In this document: in pieces, positions 6,625 through 14,979 of the stretch
Layout of the letters: each line of letters starts with the position of its first letter
How positions within the stretch are numbered: the stretch's first letter is position 1
From: an uncultured Porphyromonadaceae bacterium
Lineage (GTDB): Bacteria > Bacteroidota > Bacteroidia > Bacteroidales > Muribaculaceae
NCBI GenBank assembly: GCA_947176615.1
Contig: CAMWRO010000021.1
Span: 1-20,714, forward strand
Length of the DNA: 20,714 bases
Direction of reading: 5' to 3'
Translations under genes and position numbers: made by a program
Notes under the pieces: model-generated
Seen by the model: the letters and a program-made list of their open reading frames with translations, nothing else
Told to the model about the DNA's origin: nothing
Database searches by the model: none

Positions 6625-8850
6625 CTATTTTTCAGCATATTCGCTCGGGCGGCACCCGTATACCTCCTGAAAACACCGGCTCATGTAACTTGACGAGCTG
6701 AAACCTGTAGCCTCGGCGATTTCGGCCATTGACATGCGTTTTTCCTTGACCAGCGCGGCGGCATGGCGCAGGCGGATGTCGCGTATGAACAGGCTCGGCG
6801 AGCGGTCGAGAAGTGTGGTCAGCTTGCGGTAGAGGCCGGTGCGTTCCATGCACAGGTCGCGGCTTAGCTGCTCCACCGAGTAGCCGGGGGTGTTGAGGTT
6901 CTGCTCCACGAGGGCAACGGCCCGGTTGATGAACTCGGTGTCGGAATCCATTTGGTCGCGGCAATCTTCAACGGTTGTTCCCGAGGTCGCTTTCTCGGCC
7001 TCGTAGCGGTCACATTGCTCGATGAGCGACCGTATGCGGGTCAGCAATATCTCCTCGCGGTGTTTCTGTTCAAGCCGTCGCCGGGTGCGCAGGTTATAAG
7101 ACTTGACGATTGCGGCTACAAGGACGACGGCGAGCAGGCACCATATCACGCGTGCCGGAGTTGTGTCCCACCACGGGGCGCGGATCGTTATCTTCATTCT
7201 CTGCTCGGCAGCCTCGGGCGACCCGGGTTCGGGCGACGTGGTTACGCGCAGCGTGTAGTCGCCCGGCGGGAGGGCCGTGTAGACTGCCCGCAGTCTTCCC
7301 GAAGGGTGCGACGCGTTGTTGCCGCCGATGACGACGCTGTTCCACCGCGTGTCGATGCCCTCCAGCATGTAGCTGATGCGTGAGGGAGCAGTGGTGATAT
7401 AGTTGAGCGGAACACAGTCGAATGTGAGGAAGTTCCTGTCGTGCTCAAGTGTCAGATGGCCGGTATAAGGTGCCGCCACAGGCATTGTTTCCGACCCCGG
7501 TACGACACGCTCGCCGTGGATGTAGATTTCGGTGATGACGGGGGCGTGTTGCGGCTGTCGGCAACTGTCGGCGGCAGGGACAAAGACATGGCATCCGTCG
7601 GCATCGTTGAAAAACAGCGAGCCGTCACTTGCCACAAACGCGCTTCCCGTGCCATATTCCCCTCCGCGCATACCGGCCTCGGCATCAGTCTCGCTGACGA
7701 CGATGCCATCCTCAGCATCGACGGTGAGCCGGCGGTTTCCGAGGAAGATGTTGCCGAGATTGTCCTCCGAGAACAGAGGCACCTCCTCGGAGTGGACGAA
7801 TCCCGCGGGCATGAGCGACTTGTCGATTGTAAACTCCCGGTAAGCCTCGGGGTGATAGTAAAGCAGTCCGCGATTAAGGGTTCCTAACCACAGTCCTCCC
7901 TCGCGGTCGCTGAAAATTGTGCTTACCTCCATTGCAAGTATGTTGCCCGAGCGGGTGCTCAGCGTCGGCAGACGGGTGATTGCCCCTGTCGCAGTGTCCA
8001 TTATTATGATGCCTCGCGGGCAGCTTATGTAGGCAGTTGTGCCGTCGTCGGTGATTGTCAGCGTATTGAGTGTGAAATCGGTTTCAAGCAGTTTTTCCCA
8101 CTTTCCTGTTGACACTGTGTAGCGGAAGAAACCGCCCCGGGAACCGTTGCGCAGCTGATAGAACCCTGTCGGTGCCGTCACTACCAGAGATGTCGCGCTG
8201 AACAGTCGGCTTTCCTCCTCGGGATAGGCCCGGGATGAGGAAACCTTTTTGCCGGTTGTTGTATCGACTGCTTCCATCACCCCCGACTCGTAGAACAGAT
8301 ACAGCCTGTCATGAGACAACGCCGTGTCAAGCAGTTGCCCTTCTGATGTCGGCAGCATGTAGGAAAACTCTGTCACGGGATGCACGATGCTCCCTTGTGT
8401 GACAACCAACACTCCCCCGTCAGCGGCAGTGAAGAAGTCGTCAATCTGTCCATTGACACCGTGGGCACGAAACAGCGAGTCCACATTATTTATATAGCGT
8501 TCTGTTTCGATGTCGAAACACCGTAGCTGGCCGTAGTTTTTTATCCACAGCAGTTGGTGTTCGTCGGCCGACAGGTACAGGTGCAAGTGTCCTTCATACC
8601 CTTGAAGCCGATAAGGTTCGTCATCGGGAAAAGGCCACACATTGAACCCGCTTCCGTCATAGGTTTCCACACCGCTCATCGTCACGCTGACCATGCGCCC
8701 GTCGGTAAGTTGCAGGATAGAGCGTATGCGGTTGTCCCCCTGCTGGTCAACAATGGGTGTGAACAAGTAGGGGGTGGTCGCTGAGAGCATCAGAGACCAC
8801 AACGACATAAAGAGCATGGCGGTCAGACACCGGCGATTATCCGATTTCAC
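6625..8850 (-). CDS. Membrane-tethered AraC-type regulator with propeller and Y_Y_Y sensor, no kinase
   Basis: This 741-aa protein has the layout of a hybrid two-component system without the kinase and receiver. A GTG start at 8850 gives a plausible signal sequence (KSDNRRCLTAMLFMSLWSLMLSA); an internal ATG at residue 12 is the alternative. Residues about 30-440 look like a beta-propeller, with one clear Reg_prop repeat at 314-333 (DREGGLWLGTLNRGLLYY). Residues about 470-557 form a Y_Y_Y domain. A transmembrane helix spans about 566-585, followed by a short charged helical linker. The C-terminal 100 residues are an AraC HTH_18 domain (YSVEQLSRDLCMERTGLYRKL and MSMAEIAEATGFSSSSYMSRCF). No H-box, ATPase or receiver segment is present. 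It probably senses a periplasmic glycan and activates the GH31/GH43 genes. It starts 8 bp after surE ends, so read-through from surE is likely. Confidence 0.88.
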   Translation of the reverse strand: MKSDNRRCLTAMLFMSLWSLMLSATTPYLFTPIVDQQGDNRIRSILQLTDGRMVSVTMSGVETYDGSGFNVWPFPDDEPYRLQGYEGHLHLYLSADEHQLLWIKNYGQLRCFDIETERYINNVDSLFRAHGVNGQIDDFFTAADGGVLVVTQGSIVHPVTEFSYMLPTSEGQLLDTALSHDRLYLFYESGVMEAVDTTTGKKVSSSRAYPEEESRLFSATSLVVTAPTGFYQLRNGSRGGFFRYTVSTGKWEKLLETDFTLNTLTITDDGTTAYISCPRGIIIMDTATGAITRLPTLSTRSGNILAMEVSTIFSDREGGLWLGTLNRGLLYYHPEAYREFTIDKSLMPAGFVHSEEVPLFSEDNLGNIFLGNRRLTVDAEDGIVVSETDAEAGMRGGEYGTGSAFVASDGSLFFNDADGCHVFVPAADSCRQPQHAPVITEIYIHGERVVPGSETMPVAAPYTGHLTLEHDRNFLTFDCVPLNYITTAPSRISYMLEGIDTRWNSVVIGGNNASHPSGRLRAVYTALPPGDYTLRVTTSPEPGSPEAAEQRMKITIRAPWWDTTPARVIWCLLAVVLVAAIVKSYNLRTRRRLEQKHREEILLTRIRSLIEQCDRYEAEKATSGTTVEDCRDQMDSDTEFINRAVALVEQNLNTPGYSVEQLSRDLCMERTGLYRKLTTLLDRSPSLFIRDIRLRHAAALVKEKRMSMAEIAEATGFSSSSYMSRCFQEVYGCRPSEYAEK

Positions 8851-8858
8851 TGTTCAGC

Positions 8859-9620
8859 TCAGCAAAAAATCTTGTCGATTGCGGGAATCATGTCGAGCGC
8901 TGTCTGTCCGGGACGTATCGGGACAATGGAGCCGTATTGCCGCGCAAGCCAGTATTCGTCGGTTTCGGGGCAGTCGGGCTCCTCGTTGTGGAATCGTCCC
9001 GTGAGCCAGTAGAACGGTTTCCCGTGAGGGTCGGTATAGTCGGCATACTCCTCGGTCCAGTGTCCCTCGGCCGCACGGAGGACCTTCACTCCGAGCGGAG
9101 TGCAATTCTTGGGAAAGTTGACGTTGAGGCATATCCCCTCGGGCAGTCCTTTTTCCAGCACTCGGCGGGTTATCGAGTCGATGAACGGCGTCAGAGGGTC
9201 AAAGTCGGCATCGGGCGAATGGTCGAGCAACGAGAACCCTATCGACGGGATTCCTGCAAGACATGCCTCCATCGCAGCACCCATCGTGCCTGAATAGAGG
9301 TTGTTGACGGCGGCGTTTGAGCCGTGGTTGATGCCTGACAGCATCAGGTCAGGTCTCCGTCCGGTGATAGCGTGCAGGGCGAGTTTCACGCAGTCGACCG
9401 GGGTGCCGGTGACGCTGAACACCTTTGCTCCGTCAGTTTCGCTGTGTGGAACAATGCGCAGGGGAGCGTTGACGGTGAGTGCCGCCGACTGTCCCGAGCG
9501 GGGGGCATCGGGAGCTACTGCTATAACGTCGCCTATATTTCGGGCGATATCGATGAGGTGGTGGAGTCCGCGGGCATGGACTCCGTCGTCGTTGGATATG
9601 AGTATAAGCGGTCTTTCCAT
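8859..9620 (-). CDS. surE: 5'/3'-nucleotidase SurE
   Basis: SurE is a metal-dependent phosphatase that removes phosphate from nucleoside monophosphates in the cytoplasm. The 253-aa product shows the family metal site: the N-terminal ILISNDDGVHARGL motif with Asp11 and Asp12, Ser42 in PRSGQSAALTV, and Asn98 in LSGINHGSNAAVNNLYSGT. The ATG at 9620 is chosen because it puts the metal-binding motif at the usual distance from the N-terminus; an in-frame upstream start at 9653 would add 11 residues overlapping the promoter region. A TAAATTTG box lies 21 nt upstream. The regulator gene follows after 8 bp, an unexpected pairing of a housekeeping enzyme with a glycan regulator. Confidence 0.95.
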   Translation of the reverse strand: MERPLILISNDDGVHARGLHHLIDIARNIGDVIAVAPDAPRSGQSAALTVNAPLRIVPHSETDGAKVFSVTGTPVDCVKLALHAITGRRPDLMLSGINHGSNAAVNNLYSGTMGAAMEACLAGIPSIGFSLLDHSPDADFDPLTPFIDSITRRVLEKGLPEGICLNVNFPKNCTPLGVKVLRAAEGHWTEEYADYTDPHGKPFYWLTGRFHNEEPDCPETDEYWLARQYGSIVPIRPGQTALDMIPAIDKIFC

Positions 9621-9641
9621 GTGTCTTGAGATAATTTTCCA

Positions 9642-9649
9642 CAAATTTA
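9642..9649 (-). promoter_or_regulatory. -7 promoter box (TAAATTTG) of surE
   Basis: On the minus strand TAAATTTG fits TAnnTTTG and ends 21 nt before the surE ATG. It lies inside the left arm of a 12-bp inverted repeat that spans the divergent promoter region. No clear -33 TTTG at standard spacing is visible. Confidence 0.5.
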
Positions 9650-9716
9650 GCAAATAAAAAACAACTATCGGTGTTTTCAGTCGTTTAAAAATTGATTACC
9701 TTTGTTTGCTAAATTT
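9643..9716. repeat. 12-bp inverted repeat across the surE / DUF4293 divergent promoters
   Basis: AAATTTAGCAAA (9643-9654) and TTTGCTAAATTT (9705-9716) are exact reverse complements 50 nt apart. The left arm overlaps the surE -7 box. The right arm starts one base after the plus-strand -7 box, at the expected transcription start. Each arm reads TTTGCTAAATTT in its own gene's direction. It could be a shared operator or a result of promoter-like base composition. Confidence 0.5.
9697..9704 (+). promoter_or_regulatory. -7 promoter box (TACCTTTG) of the DUF4293-mutS2 run
   Basis: TACCTTTG matches TAnnTTTG. TTTT at 9674-9677 is a partial -33 match at the right distance (19 nt). Transcription would begin near 9711, so the DUF4293 start must be the ATG at 9748, not the in-frame TTG at 9706. 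Confidence 0.65.
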
Positions 9717-9747
9717 ATTTCAACGTCTAAAACTTAATATACCAGTT

Positions 9748-10182
9748 ATGCAGATTCAACGTATTCAGACAGTTTATCTGTTGATAGCCACTGTTTTAAT
9801 GGCGATTTTCGTGTTTGTGCCCTTCGGGTCGTTCCATTTCACATCCGAGCAAGCCGCGGAGTTTGCGGTCATTGACATGCCGACTTATAAGGAATTCGGT
9901 GTGCTGATACCCGCCGCGCTCAGCGCAATTCTTCTGCTCATCGACATCTTCATGTACCGCAACCTTCCCCGCCAGCGCACGGTGCTGCTCGTTTCTGTCA
10001 TGCTGACCCTCTGTACCGCGCTCGTGGTATGCTTTACCCTTTTCAAGGGACTTGAAGGTTACGAGCCGAGATTCTCATGGTGGGGCCTCCTTGTCGTGGC
10101 GGCGTTTGTCTTTGAAATTCTCGCGATGAAGGGCATCAACCACGATCAGAAACTGCTCGCCTCTTATAACCGCATCCGATAA
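9748..10182 (+). CDS. DUF4293 family membrane protein
   Basis: This 144-aa protein begins MQIQRIQTVYLLIATVLMA, the typical N-terminus of the Bacteroidetes DUF4293 family. Four hydrophobic segments are visible: about residues 8-30, 52-72, 79-101 and 115-133. The soluble loop between the first two is short and ends FHFTSEQAAEFAVIDM. The C-terminus ends in a basic ASYNRIR tail. The biochemical role is unknown. It is the first gene of a plus-strand run with the GT-like fragment, the U32 protein and mutS2; the next gene starts after 14 bp. The ATG at 9748 is preferred because the promoter box at 9697-9704 excludes the upstream TTG at 9706. Confidence 0.88.
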   Translation: MQIQRIQTVYLLIATVLMAIFVFVPFGSFHFTSEQAAEFAVIDMPTYKEFGVLIPAALSAILLLIDIFMYRNLPRQRTVLLVSVMLTLCTALVVCFTLFKGLEGYEPRFSWWGLLVVAAFVFEILAMKGINHDQKLLASYNRIR

Positions 10183-10196
10183 TTCAGATTAGCGGT

Positions 10197-10682
10197 GTGA
10201 TTGTCGCTGTAATAGCGCAGACTGAACCATGCTGGACTGCTGAAACCGCGCATTTGCTTTGTGCCGGGGGCGGCAGTCTTGCCATGTTTGCCGGTGACAC
10301 TGTCGCCTCGTCGCTTGACCGTCGCATACACCGTCTGATAGCCGGTTTTGCCGATACCTACGGTCATCACGGCTCACGTCCCACGCGGCGGTTGCTCGAC
10401 TCGCTGTCACGCATCGTCCCTGACGTTGTCCACATCGTCGATCTTGTTACCGATTTCTACAATTACCCCATGCTGCTTGACGGCCTGTCGCGTCTGCCTG
10501 TCGAAATAGCAGTCAGCACGGCATGGCGCAGTCCCGGTGGCGCGCTGTGGAAACGTCCCGGCTATAACAGCCGCATAATTACCCGCATGACTGTCTCGAT
10601 GCCACGGGTGACGATGGTTGACCCTGTCGCCACTTCAGGCGAGGCTGTCGCTTTATATAGAAAATTAACCACTTATGCTTGA
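10197..10682 (+). CDS. Hypothetical protein resembling a fragment of a GT4 glycosyltransferase N-terminal domain
   Basis: This 161-aa protein has no confident family. Residues about 38-100 resemble part of the N-terminal domain of GT4-type glycosyltransferases. GHHGSRPTRRLLDSLSRI is followed by PDVVHIVDL and then DFYNYPMLLDGLSRL. In those enzymes the pattern is GSxxAT..LI..I, then PDIIHLHNLH, then a helix ending in YL. Here the HLHNLH-type residues have become HIVDLV, and the next conserved WTxHDCW segment is replaced by VSTAWRSPGGALW. No C-terminal nucleotide-sugar domain exists. It may be a decayed or repurposed remnant, or an unrelated small Rossmann-like protein. The GTG at 10197 is the first possible start, since an in-frame TAG lies just upstream. 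It overlaps the U32 gene by 8 bp, which suggests translational coupling and a retained role. Confidence 0.6.
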   Translation: MIVAVIAQTEPCWTAETAHLLCAGGGSLAMFAGDTVASSLDRRIHRLIAGFADTYGHHGSRPTRRLLDSLSRIVPDVVHIVDLVTDFYNYPMLLDGLSRLPVEIAVSTAWRSPGGALWKRPGYNSRIITRMTVSMPRVTMVDPVATSGEAVALYRKLTTYA

Positions 10683-12510
10683 ACTTCTTGCTCCGGCGCG
10701 TAATGCCGATATTGCAATTGATGCCGTCATGGCCGGTGCCGATGCCGTCTACATAGGCGGTCCCGGTCATGGCGCGCGGCAGTCAGCGGCCAACAGTGTC
10801 GCTGACATCGCCCGCGTGGTCGCCGCGGCCCATCGTTTCAATGTTAAGGTCTATGTCACAGTCAACACGATTGTCTATGATGCCGAGTTACCCGTGGTGG
10901 AGAGGCTGATATGGGAGCTTTACCGTATAGGGGTTGATGCTCTCATTGTTCAGGATATGGGTGTCTTGCGCATGAATCTGCCCCCGATTGACCTCCACGC
11001 AAGCACCCAGTGCGACATCCGGGATGCGGCGCGGGCGCGTTTTCTCAGGGATGCGGGTTTTTCACGCGTTGTGCTCGCCCGTGAGCTGTCAATCGACGAG
11101 ATTGCCGCCATCAATCGCGAGGTTCCCGATGTCGAGCTTGAGGCTTTCTGTCACGGTGCCCTCTGTGTCAGCTACAGCGGCGATTGTCGCGCAAGCGCGT
11201 TGACGACAGGCCGTAGCGCCAACCGCGGCGAGTGTGCCCAGATATGCCGACTCCCATTTGACCTTGTCGACAGCAGGGGAGAGGTAATCGTTTCCGATAC
11301 CCATCTGCTGTCGCTCCGAGACCTTAACCGTCTCCCCGACGTGGCTGCGATGGCTGCCGCAGGTGTCACCTCGTTTAAAATAGAGGGTCGGCTGAAAGAT
11401 GCTTCTTACGTCCGCAACACGGCGGCTGCCTACAGCTGCGCGCTTGACCGGGTAGCCTCTCCCGACAATCCCCGTTCCTCATGGGGTGTGGCCGATGCCG
11501 GGTTTTCTCCTGACCTCGACCGCAGTTTCAACCGTGGGTTTACTTCTTATTTCATGAATCCCGGCCGCGTGACAAAAGGGATGGCTGCGTTACGGTCGCC
11601 CAAATGGGTGGGTGCCGAAACCGGGACTGTCACCTCGGTCAACGGTAAGACTGTGACGCTGCGGCTCGCTGACGGCGTCAGGCTTGCCAACGGTGACGGA
11701 CTGACTTTCTTTGACCGCCGCGGCAAGCTGACCGGGTTTCGCGTGAACACTGTCACCGGCAACCGTATTACGTCGCCGTCGCCGGTACGCGGTCTCGAAA
11801 CCGGCATGAAGGTGTATCGTAATTTCTATAAGGAGTTTGAGGATACGGTGAAAGCGGCTGTGTCGCAGCGCACGATGTGGGTCGACATGACCCTGCGCCA
11901 TATTCCCCGCTCAGGGATGCTCGTCATTGATGCTGTTGACGAGGGTGGACACCGTGTCAGCGGGACAGCCGTGCTTCCCGAGGCCGGAACCGCCCGCTCG
12001 CCGCAATTTGATACTCGCCGTCGTGTGCTTGCCAAGACCGGTGACACGGTCTATCGTCTCCGCAACCTTGACGACAAGGCCGGCGACCTGTTTATACCGG
12101 CCTCGGTGCTGACTGATCTGCGCCGCCGTGTTCTCGCATTGCTCGACAGCGCTGCTCGCGCCACATATAAATACCGTTACCGTCTCCCCGAGAATCATCA
12201 AGCGGTTTTACCCGGTGACGGTATACTGACAATTCACGACAATGTCGCCAACTCTCTCGCCGAGCGGTTTTATCGTGACCACGGTGTCAGCGAAATGGCC
12301 CGGGCGGTAGAGGTCGACACCCCATCGGCGGGCGAAGATGTCGTTGTGATGACAACGCGCTACTGTATTCGCCGCGAGTTGGGGATGTGCCTGAAAAAGA
12401 CCCCTGTACATCGCGGGCCTTTATATCTGAAGGCTCCCGGACTCTGTTTCCGTCTCGATTTTGACTGCAAACGATGCGGAATGAATGTTGTAAAGATAAA
12501 TAAGATATGA
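10675..12510 (+). CDS. Peptidase U32 family protein, RlhA-like (probable RNA hydroxylation)
   Basis: The 611-aa product starts MLELLAPARNADIAIDAVMAG, the usual U32 N-terminus. The family signature spans about 154-187 (ELEAFCHGALCVSYSGDCRAS, then RSANRGECAQIC). Cys164, Cys171, Cys187 and Cys191 fit the spacing of the Fe-S-binding cysteines described in U32 relatives UbiU/UbiV. A second Cys-rich region closes the protein: Cys564, 572, 591, 598 and 601. The length and long C-terminal region fit RlhA, which hydroxylates C2501 of 23S rRNA in E. coli, better than the shorter TrhP (tRNA U34). A protease role is the older annotation and is less likely. It overlaps the preceding gene by 8 bp and mutS2 by 4 bp (ATGA), indicating translational coupling. 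Confidence 0.88.
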   Translation: MLELLAPARNADIAIDAVMAGADAVYIGGPGHGARQSAANSVADIARVVAAAHRFNVKVYVTVNTIVYDAELPVVERLIWELYRIGVDALIVQDMGVLRMNLPPIDLHASTQCDIRDAARARFLRDAGFSRVVLARELSIDEIAAINREVPDVELEAFCHGALCVSYSGDCRASALTTGRSANRGECAQICRLPFDLVDSRGEVIVSDTHLLSLRDLNRLPDVAAMAAAGVTSFKIEGRLKDASYVRNTAAAYSCALDRVASPDNPRSSWGVADAGFSPDLDRSFNRGFTSYFMNPGRVTKGMAALRSPKWVGAETGTVTSVNGKTVTLRLADGVRLANGDGLTFFDRRGKLTGFRVNTVTGNRITSPSPVRGLETGMKVYRNFYKEFEDTVKAAVSQRTMWVDMTLRHIPRSGMLVIDAVDEGGHRVSGTAVLPEAGTARSPQFDTRRRVLAKTGDTVYRLRNLDDKAGDLFIPASVLTDLRRRVLALLDSAARATYKYRYRLPENHQAVLPGDGILTIHDNVANSLAERFYRDHGVSEMARAVEVDTPSAGEDVVVMTTRYCIRRELGMCLKKTPVHRGPLYLKAPGLCFRLDFDCKRCGMNVVKINKI

Positions 12511-14957
12511 TATATCCCGATAAAATAGAACAAAAGATAGGCTTTGACGGTGTGCGCGGCCGCATCTCCCGCGGCTGTCTCACCGATGGCGGCCGGCGTT
12601 ATTGCGAGGAGATGGCGTTCATGACCACGTTTGACGCCGTGGAGCAGGCATTGACCGCAACCGCCGAAATGCTTGCCTCGATCCGCAGTGACGAGGCTGT
12701 GCCGCTTGACGGCATCACTGACGTCGACACGCTGCTGATGTCGATAAGGGTTCCCGGGACATTTCTTCCGGTCAATGACCTGAACTCCGTCCGCAAGATG
12801 ATAGGCTGTGTCGGTGATGTTGCCGCATACTTCGCCCGTCACCGTGCCGACGGAGTCCGCACTCCTTACCCGGTTCTTGACAGCCTGTCGGCCGACCTCG
12901 TGCCGCTTCCGGCAATAGCCGCTACAATCGACCGCAGTATTGACCGTTTCGGCAATGTCAAGGACAATGCCTCGCGTGAGCTTGCCGATATACGTTCCCG
13001 CCTGAGAGCAATGAGCGGTAGGGTGAACTCGATTATGAGGCGTGTGATTTCCAACGCAATCGGGCAGGGGTGGATTGACAGCGACACAACCCCGAGTGTG
13101 CGCGACGGTAGGCTCGTAATCCCTGTGTCTCCCATGAACAAGCGCAAAATAAGCGGTATTGTCCATGACGAGTCAGCCTCGGGCAAGACAATCTATATTG
13201 AGCCTGCCGAAGTTGTCGAGGTCAACAATCTGACCCGCGAACTCGAAATGGAGGAACGACGCGAGATTACGCGCATCCTCATTATGATTGCCGACGAGCT
13301 GCGTCCACATGTCGACGAGCTCCTCGCTGCCACTGATGTGTTGTCGCGTCTCGACTTTATCCGCGCCAAGGCAATATTTGCCTCCGAGACCGGCGGCAAT
13401 CTTCCCAATCTGTCCCCCGAGGTGGAGCTGGAATGGTATCACGCCTGTCATCCCATGCTTCAGATGTCGCTCCAGCGGCAAGGCAAGGAGATTGTCCCCA
13501 TCGACATAACCCTCACACCCGAGAAACGCCTGCTGATTATATCCGGGCCCAATGCGGGCGGAAAGTCCGTGTGTCTGAAGACCGTCGGCACGTTGCAGTA
13601 TATGGCCCAGTGCGGAATCCTTCCGACGCTTTATGAAAACTCCCATGTCGGTATATTCAGTGACATCTTTGTCGACATCGGCGATGACCAGTCGATAGAG
13701 GATGACCTGAGTACCTACAGTTCCCACCTCCGCAACATGAAGTTCATGCTTGCGCGGGGAGGCTGTGCGTCGCTTGTATTGATTGACGAGTTTGGCGGCG
13801 GAACCGAGCCTCAGATTGGCGGTGCGATCGCACAGGCTATCCTCCGTCAGTTCAACGAAAACCGCATGTGGGGCGTGATTACAACCCACTATCAGAACCT
13901 CAAGCATTTTGCCGAGGATACCGACGGCCTTGTAAACGGCTCGATGCTCTATGACCGCCACCTGATGCAGCCGATGTTCAGGCTGTCTATCGGAAATCCC
14001 GGCAGTTCGTTTGCCATCGAGATTGCCCGCAAGACAGGTCTCCCCGCGTCGATTATCGCAGAGGCAGAGGAGATTGTCGGCAGCGACTATGTTAATCTTG
14101 ACAACTACCTGCTCGACATCACCCGCGACAAGCGTTACTGGGAGAACAAGCGCACGGCAATACGTCAGAAAGAGAAGAAACTCGAACAATTGATTGCGCA
14201 GTACACCGAGGATGCCGACTCATTGCGTCAGCGTCGCCGCGAAATTATCGAGGAGGCACGCCGCGAGGCCAAGCAGATTCTCGACGGCAGCAATGCCACA
14301 ATCGAGCGTACTATTCACGAAATCAAGAGCGCGCAGGCTGAGAAAGAGCAGACCCTTGCCGCCCGACGCAAGCTGCGTGAGGAGCGTCTTGCGCTGGAGC
14401 AATCAGGTAATAGCGACCACCCGCTGTTGAAAAAAGCACCTCGCAACAAGAAGAAAGGTCCCGACCGGCCGACAGCGGCTCCCAAGGCCGAAATTTCAGT
14501 GGGGGACAATGTAAAACTTGACGGGCACGGCACTGTCGGGACTGTGCTTGAGATTTCGGGTAAAAATGCGATTGTCTCCTTCGGCAATCTCAAGACGTCG
14601 GTAAAAATCGACCGCCTTACTCCGACCAATGCCAAGGTCGACAGCGGGGCAAAGAAATCGGCCTCGTTTGTGTCGACATCGACCGGTGATGCCATCCGCT
14701 CCCGCCAGTTGAACTTCAAACAGGAGATTGACGTGCGTGGCATGAGGGTCGACGAGGCAGTGCAGGCCGTGACTTATTTCATTGACGATGCAATCCAGTT
14801 CAATGCCCGGCGCGTCAGAATCCTGCACGGTACCGGCACCGGAGCGTTGCGGCAATATATAAGACAATATCTTTCCACACTTGGCGGCATCGCCTCTTTC
14901 CATGATGAAGATGTGCGTCTCGGCGGAGCCGGTATAACAGTAGTTGAAATAGACTGA
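12507..14957 (+). CDS. mutS2: MutS2 ATPase with C-terminal Smr domain
   Basis: This 816-aa protein lacks the mismatch-recognition domain of MutS and has the MutS2 layout. A helical core comes first, then the ABC-type ATPase with Walker A GPNAGGKS (347-354) and Walker B LVLIDE (423-428) followed by FGGGTEP. A long charged coiled coil spans about 535-640 (KEKKLEQLIAQYTEDADSLRQ). A KOW-like beta segment lies near 665-705 (VGDNVKLDGHGTVGTVLEIS). The Smr domain (about 740-816) has DVRGMRVDEA and HGTGTGALR. MutS2 was linked to suppressing recombination; in Bacillus subtilis it has also been shown to split collided ribosomes. It overlaps the upstream U32 gene by 4 bp and is the last gene of the run, followed by a hairpin at 14980. 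Confidence 0.95.
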   Translation: MIYPDKIEQKIGFDGVRGRISRGCLTDGGRRYCEEMAFMTTFDAVEQALTATAEMLASIRSDEAVPLDGITDVDTLLMSIRVPGTFLPVNDLNSVRKMIGCVGDVAAYFARHRADGVRTPYPVLDSLSADLVPLPAIAATIDRSIDRFGNVKDNASRELADIRSRLRAMSGRVNSIMRRVISNAIGQGWIDSDTTPSVRDGRLVIPVSPMNKRKISGIVHDESASGKTIYIEPAEVVEVNNLTRELEMEERREITRILIMIADELRPHVDELLAATDVLSRLDFIRAKAIFASETGGNLPNLSPEVELEWYHACHPMLQMSLQRQGKEIVPIDITLTPEKRLLIISGPNAGGKSVCLKTVGTLQYMAQCGILPTLYENSHVGIFSDIFVDIGDDQSIEDDLSTYSSHLRNMKFMLARGGCASLVLIDEFGGGTEPQIGGAIAQAILRQFNENRMWGVITTHYQNLKHFAEDTDGLVNGSMLYDRHLMQPMFRLSIGNPGSSFAIEIARKTGLPASIIAEAEEIVGSDYVNLDNYLLDITRDKRYWENKRTAIRQKEKKLEQLIAQYTEDADSLRQRRREIIEEARREAKQILDGSNATIERTIHEIKSAQAEKEQTLAARRKLREERLALEQSGNSDHPLLKKAPRNKKKGPDRPTAAPKAEISVGDNVKLDGHGTVGTVLEISGKNAIVSFGNLKTSVKIDRLTPTNAKVDSGAKKSASFVSTSTGDAIRSRQLNFKQEIDVRGMRVDEAVQAVTYFIDDAIQFNARRVRILHGTGTGALRQYIRQYLSTLGGIASFHDEDVRLGGAGITVVEID

Positions 14958-14979
14958 TAAAAACTCCCGCCTATCGCTG

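Noticed and set aside
1971..8850. Complete polysaccharide utilisation locus
   Set aside because: GH31, GH43 and a sensor-regulator are present, but there is no SusC/SusD-like pair in the window, so only a partial or orphan locus can be claimed.
9706..9747. TTG start adding 14 residues to the DUF4293 protein
   Set aside because: It lies before or at the predicted transcription start, and the family N-terminus begins at the ATG at 9748.
12360..13166. 268-aa minus-strand reading frame
   Set aside because: It is antisense across the U32/mutS2 junction, where both sense genes are clearly real and overlap by 4 bp.
13173..14189. 338-aa minus-strand reading frame
   Set aside because: It is antisense to the ATPase core of mutS2 and shows no recognisable domain or promoter.
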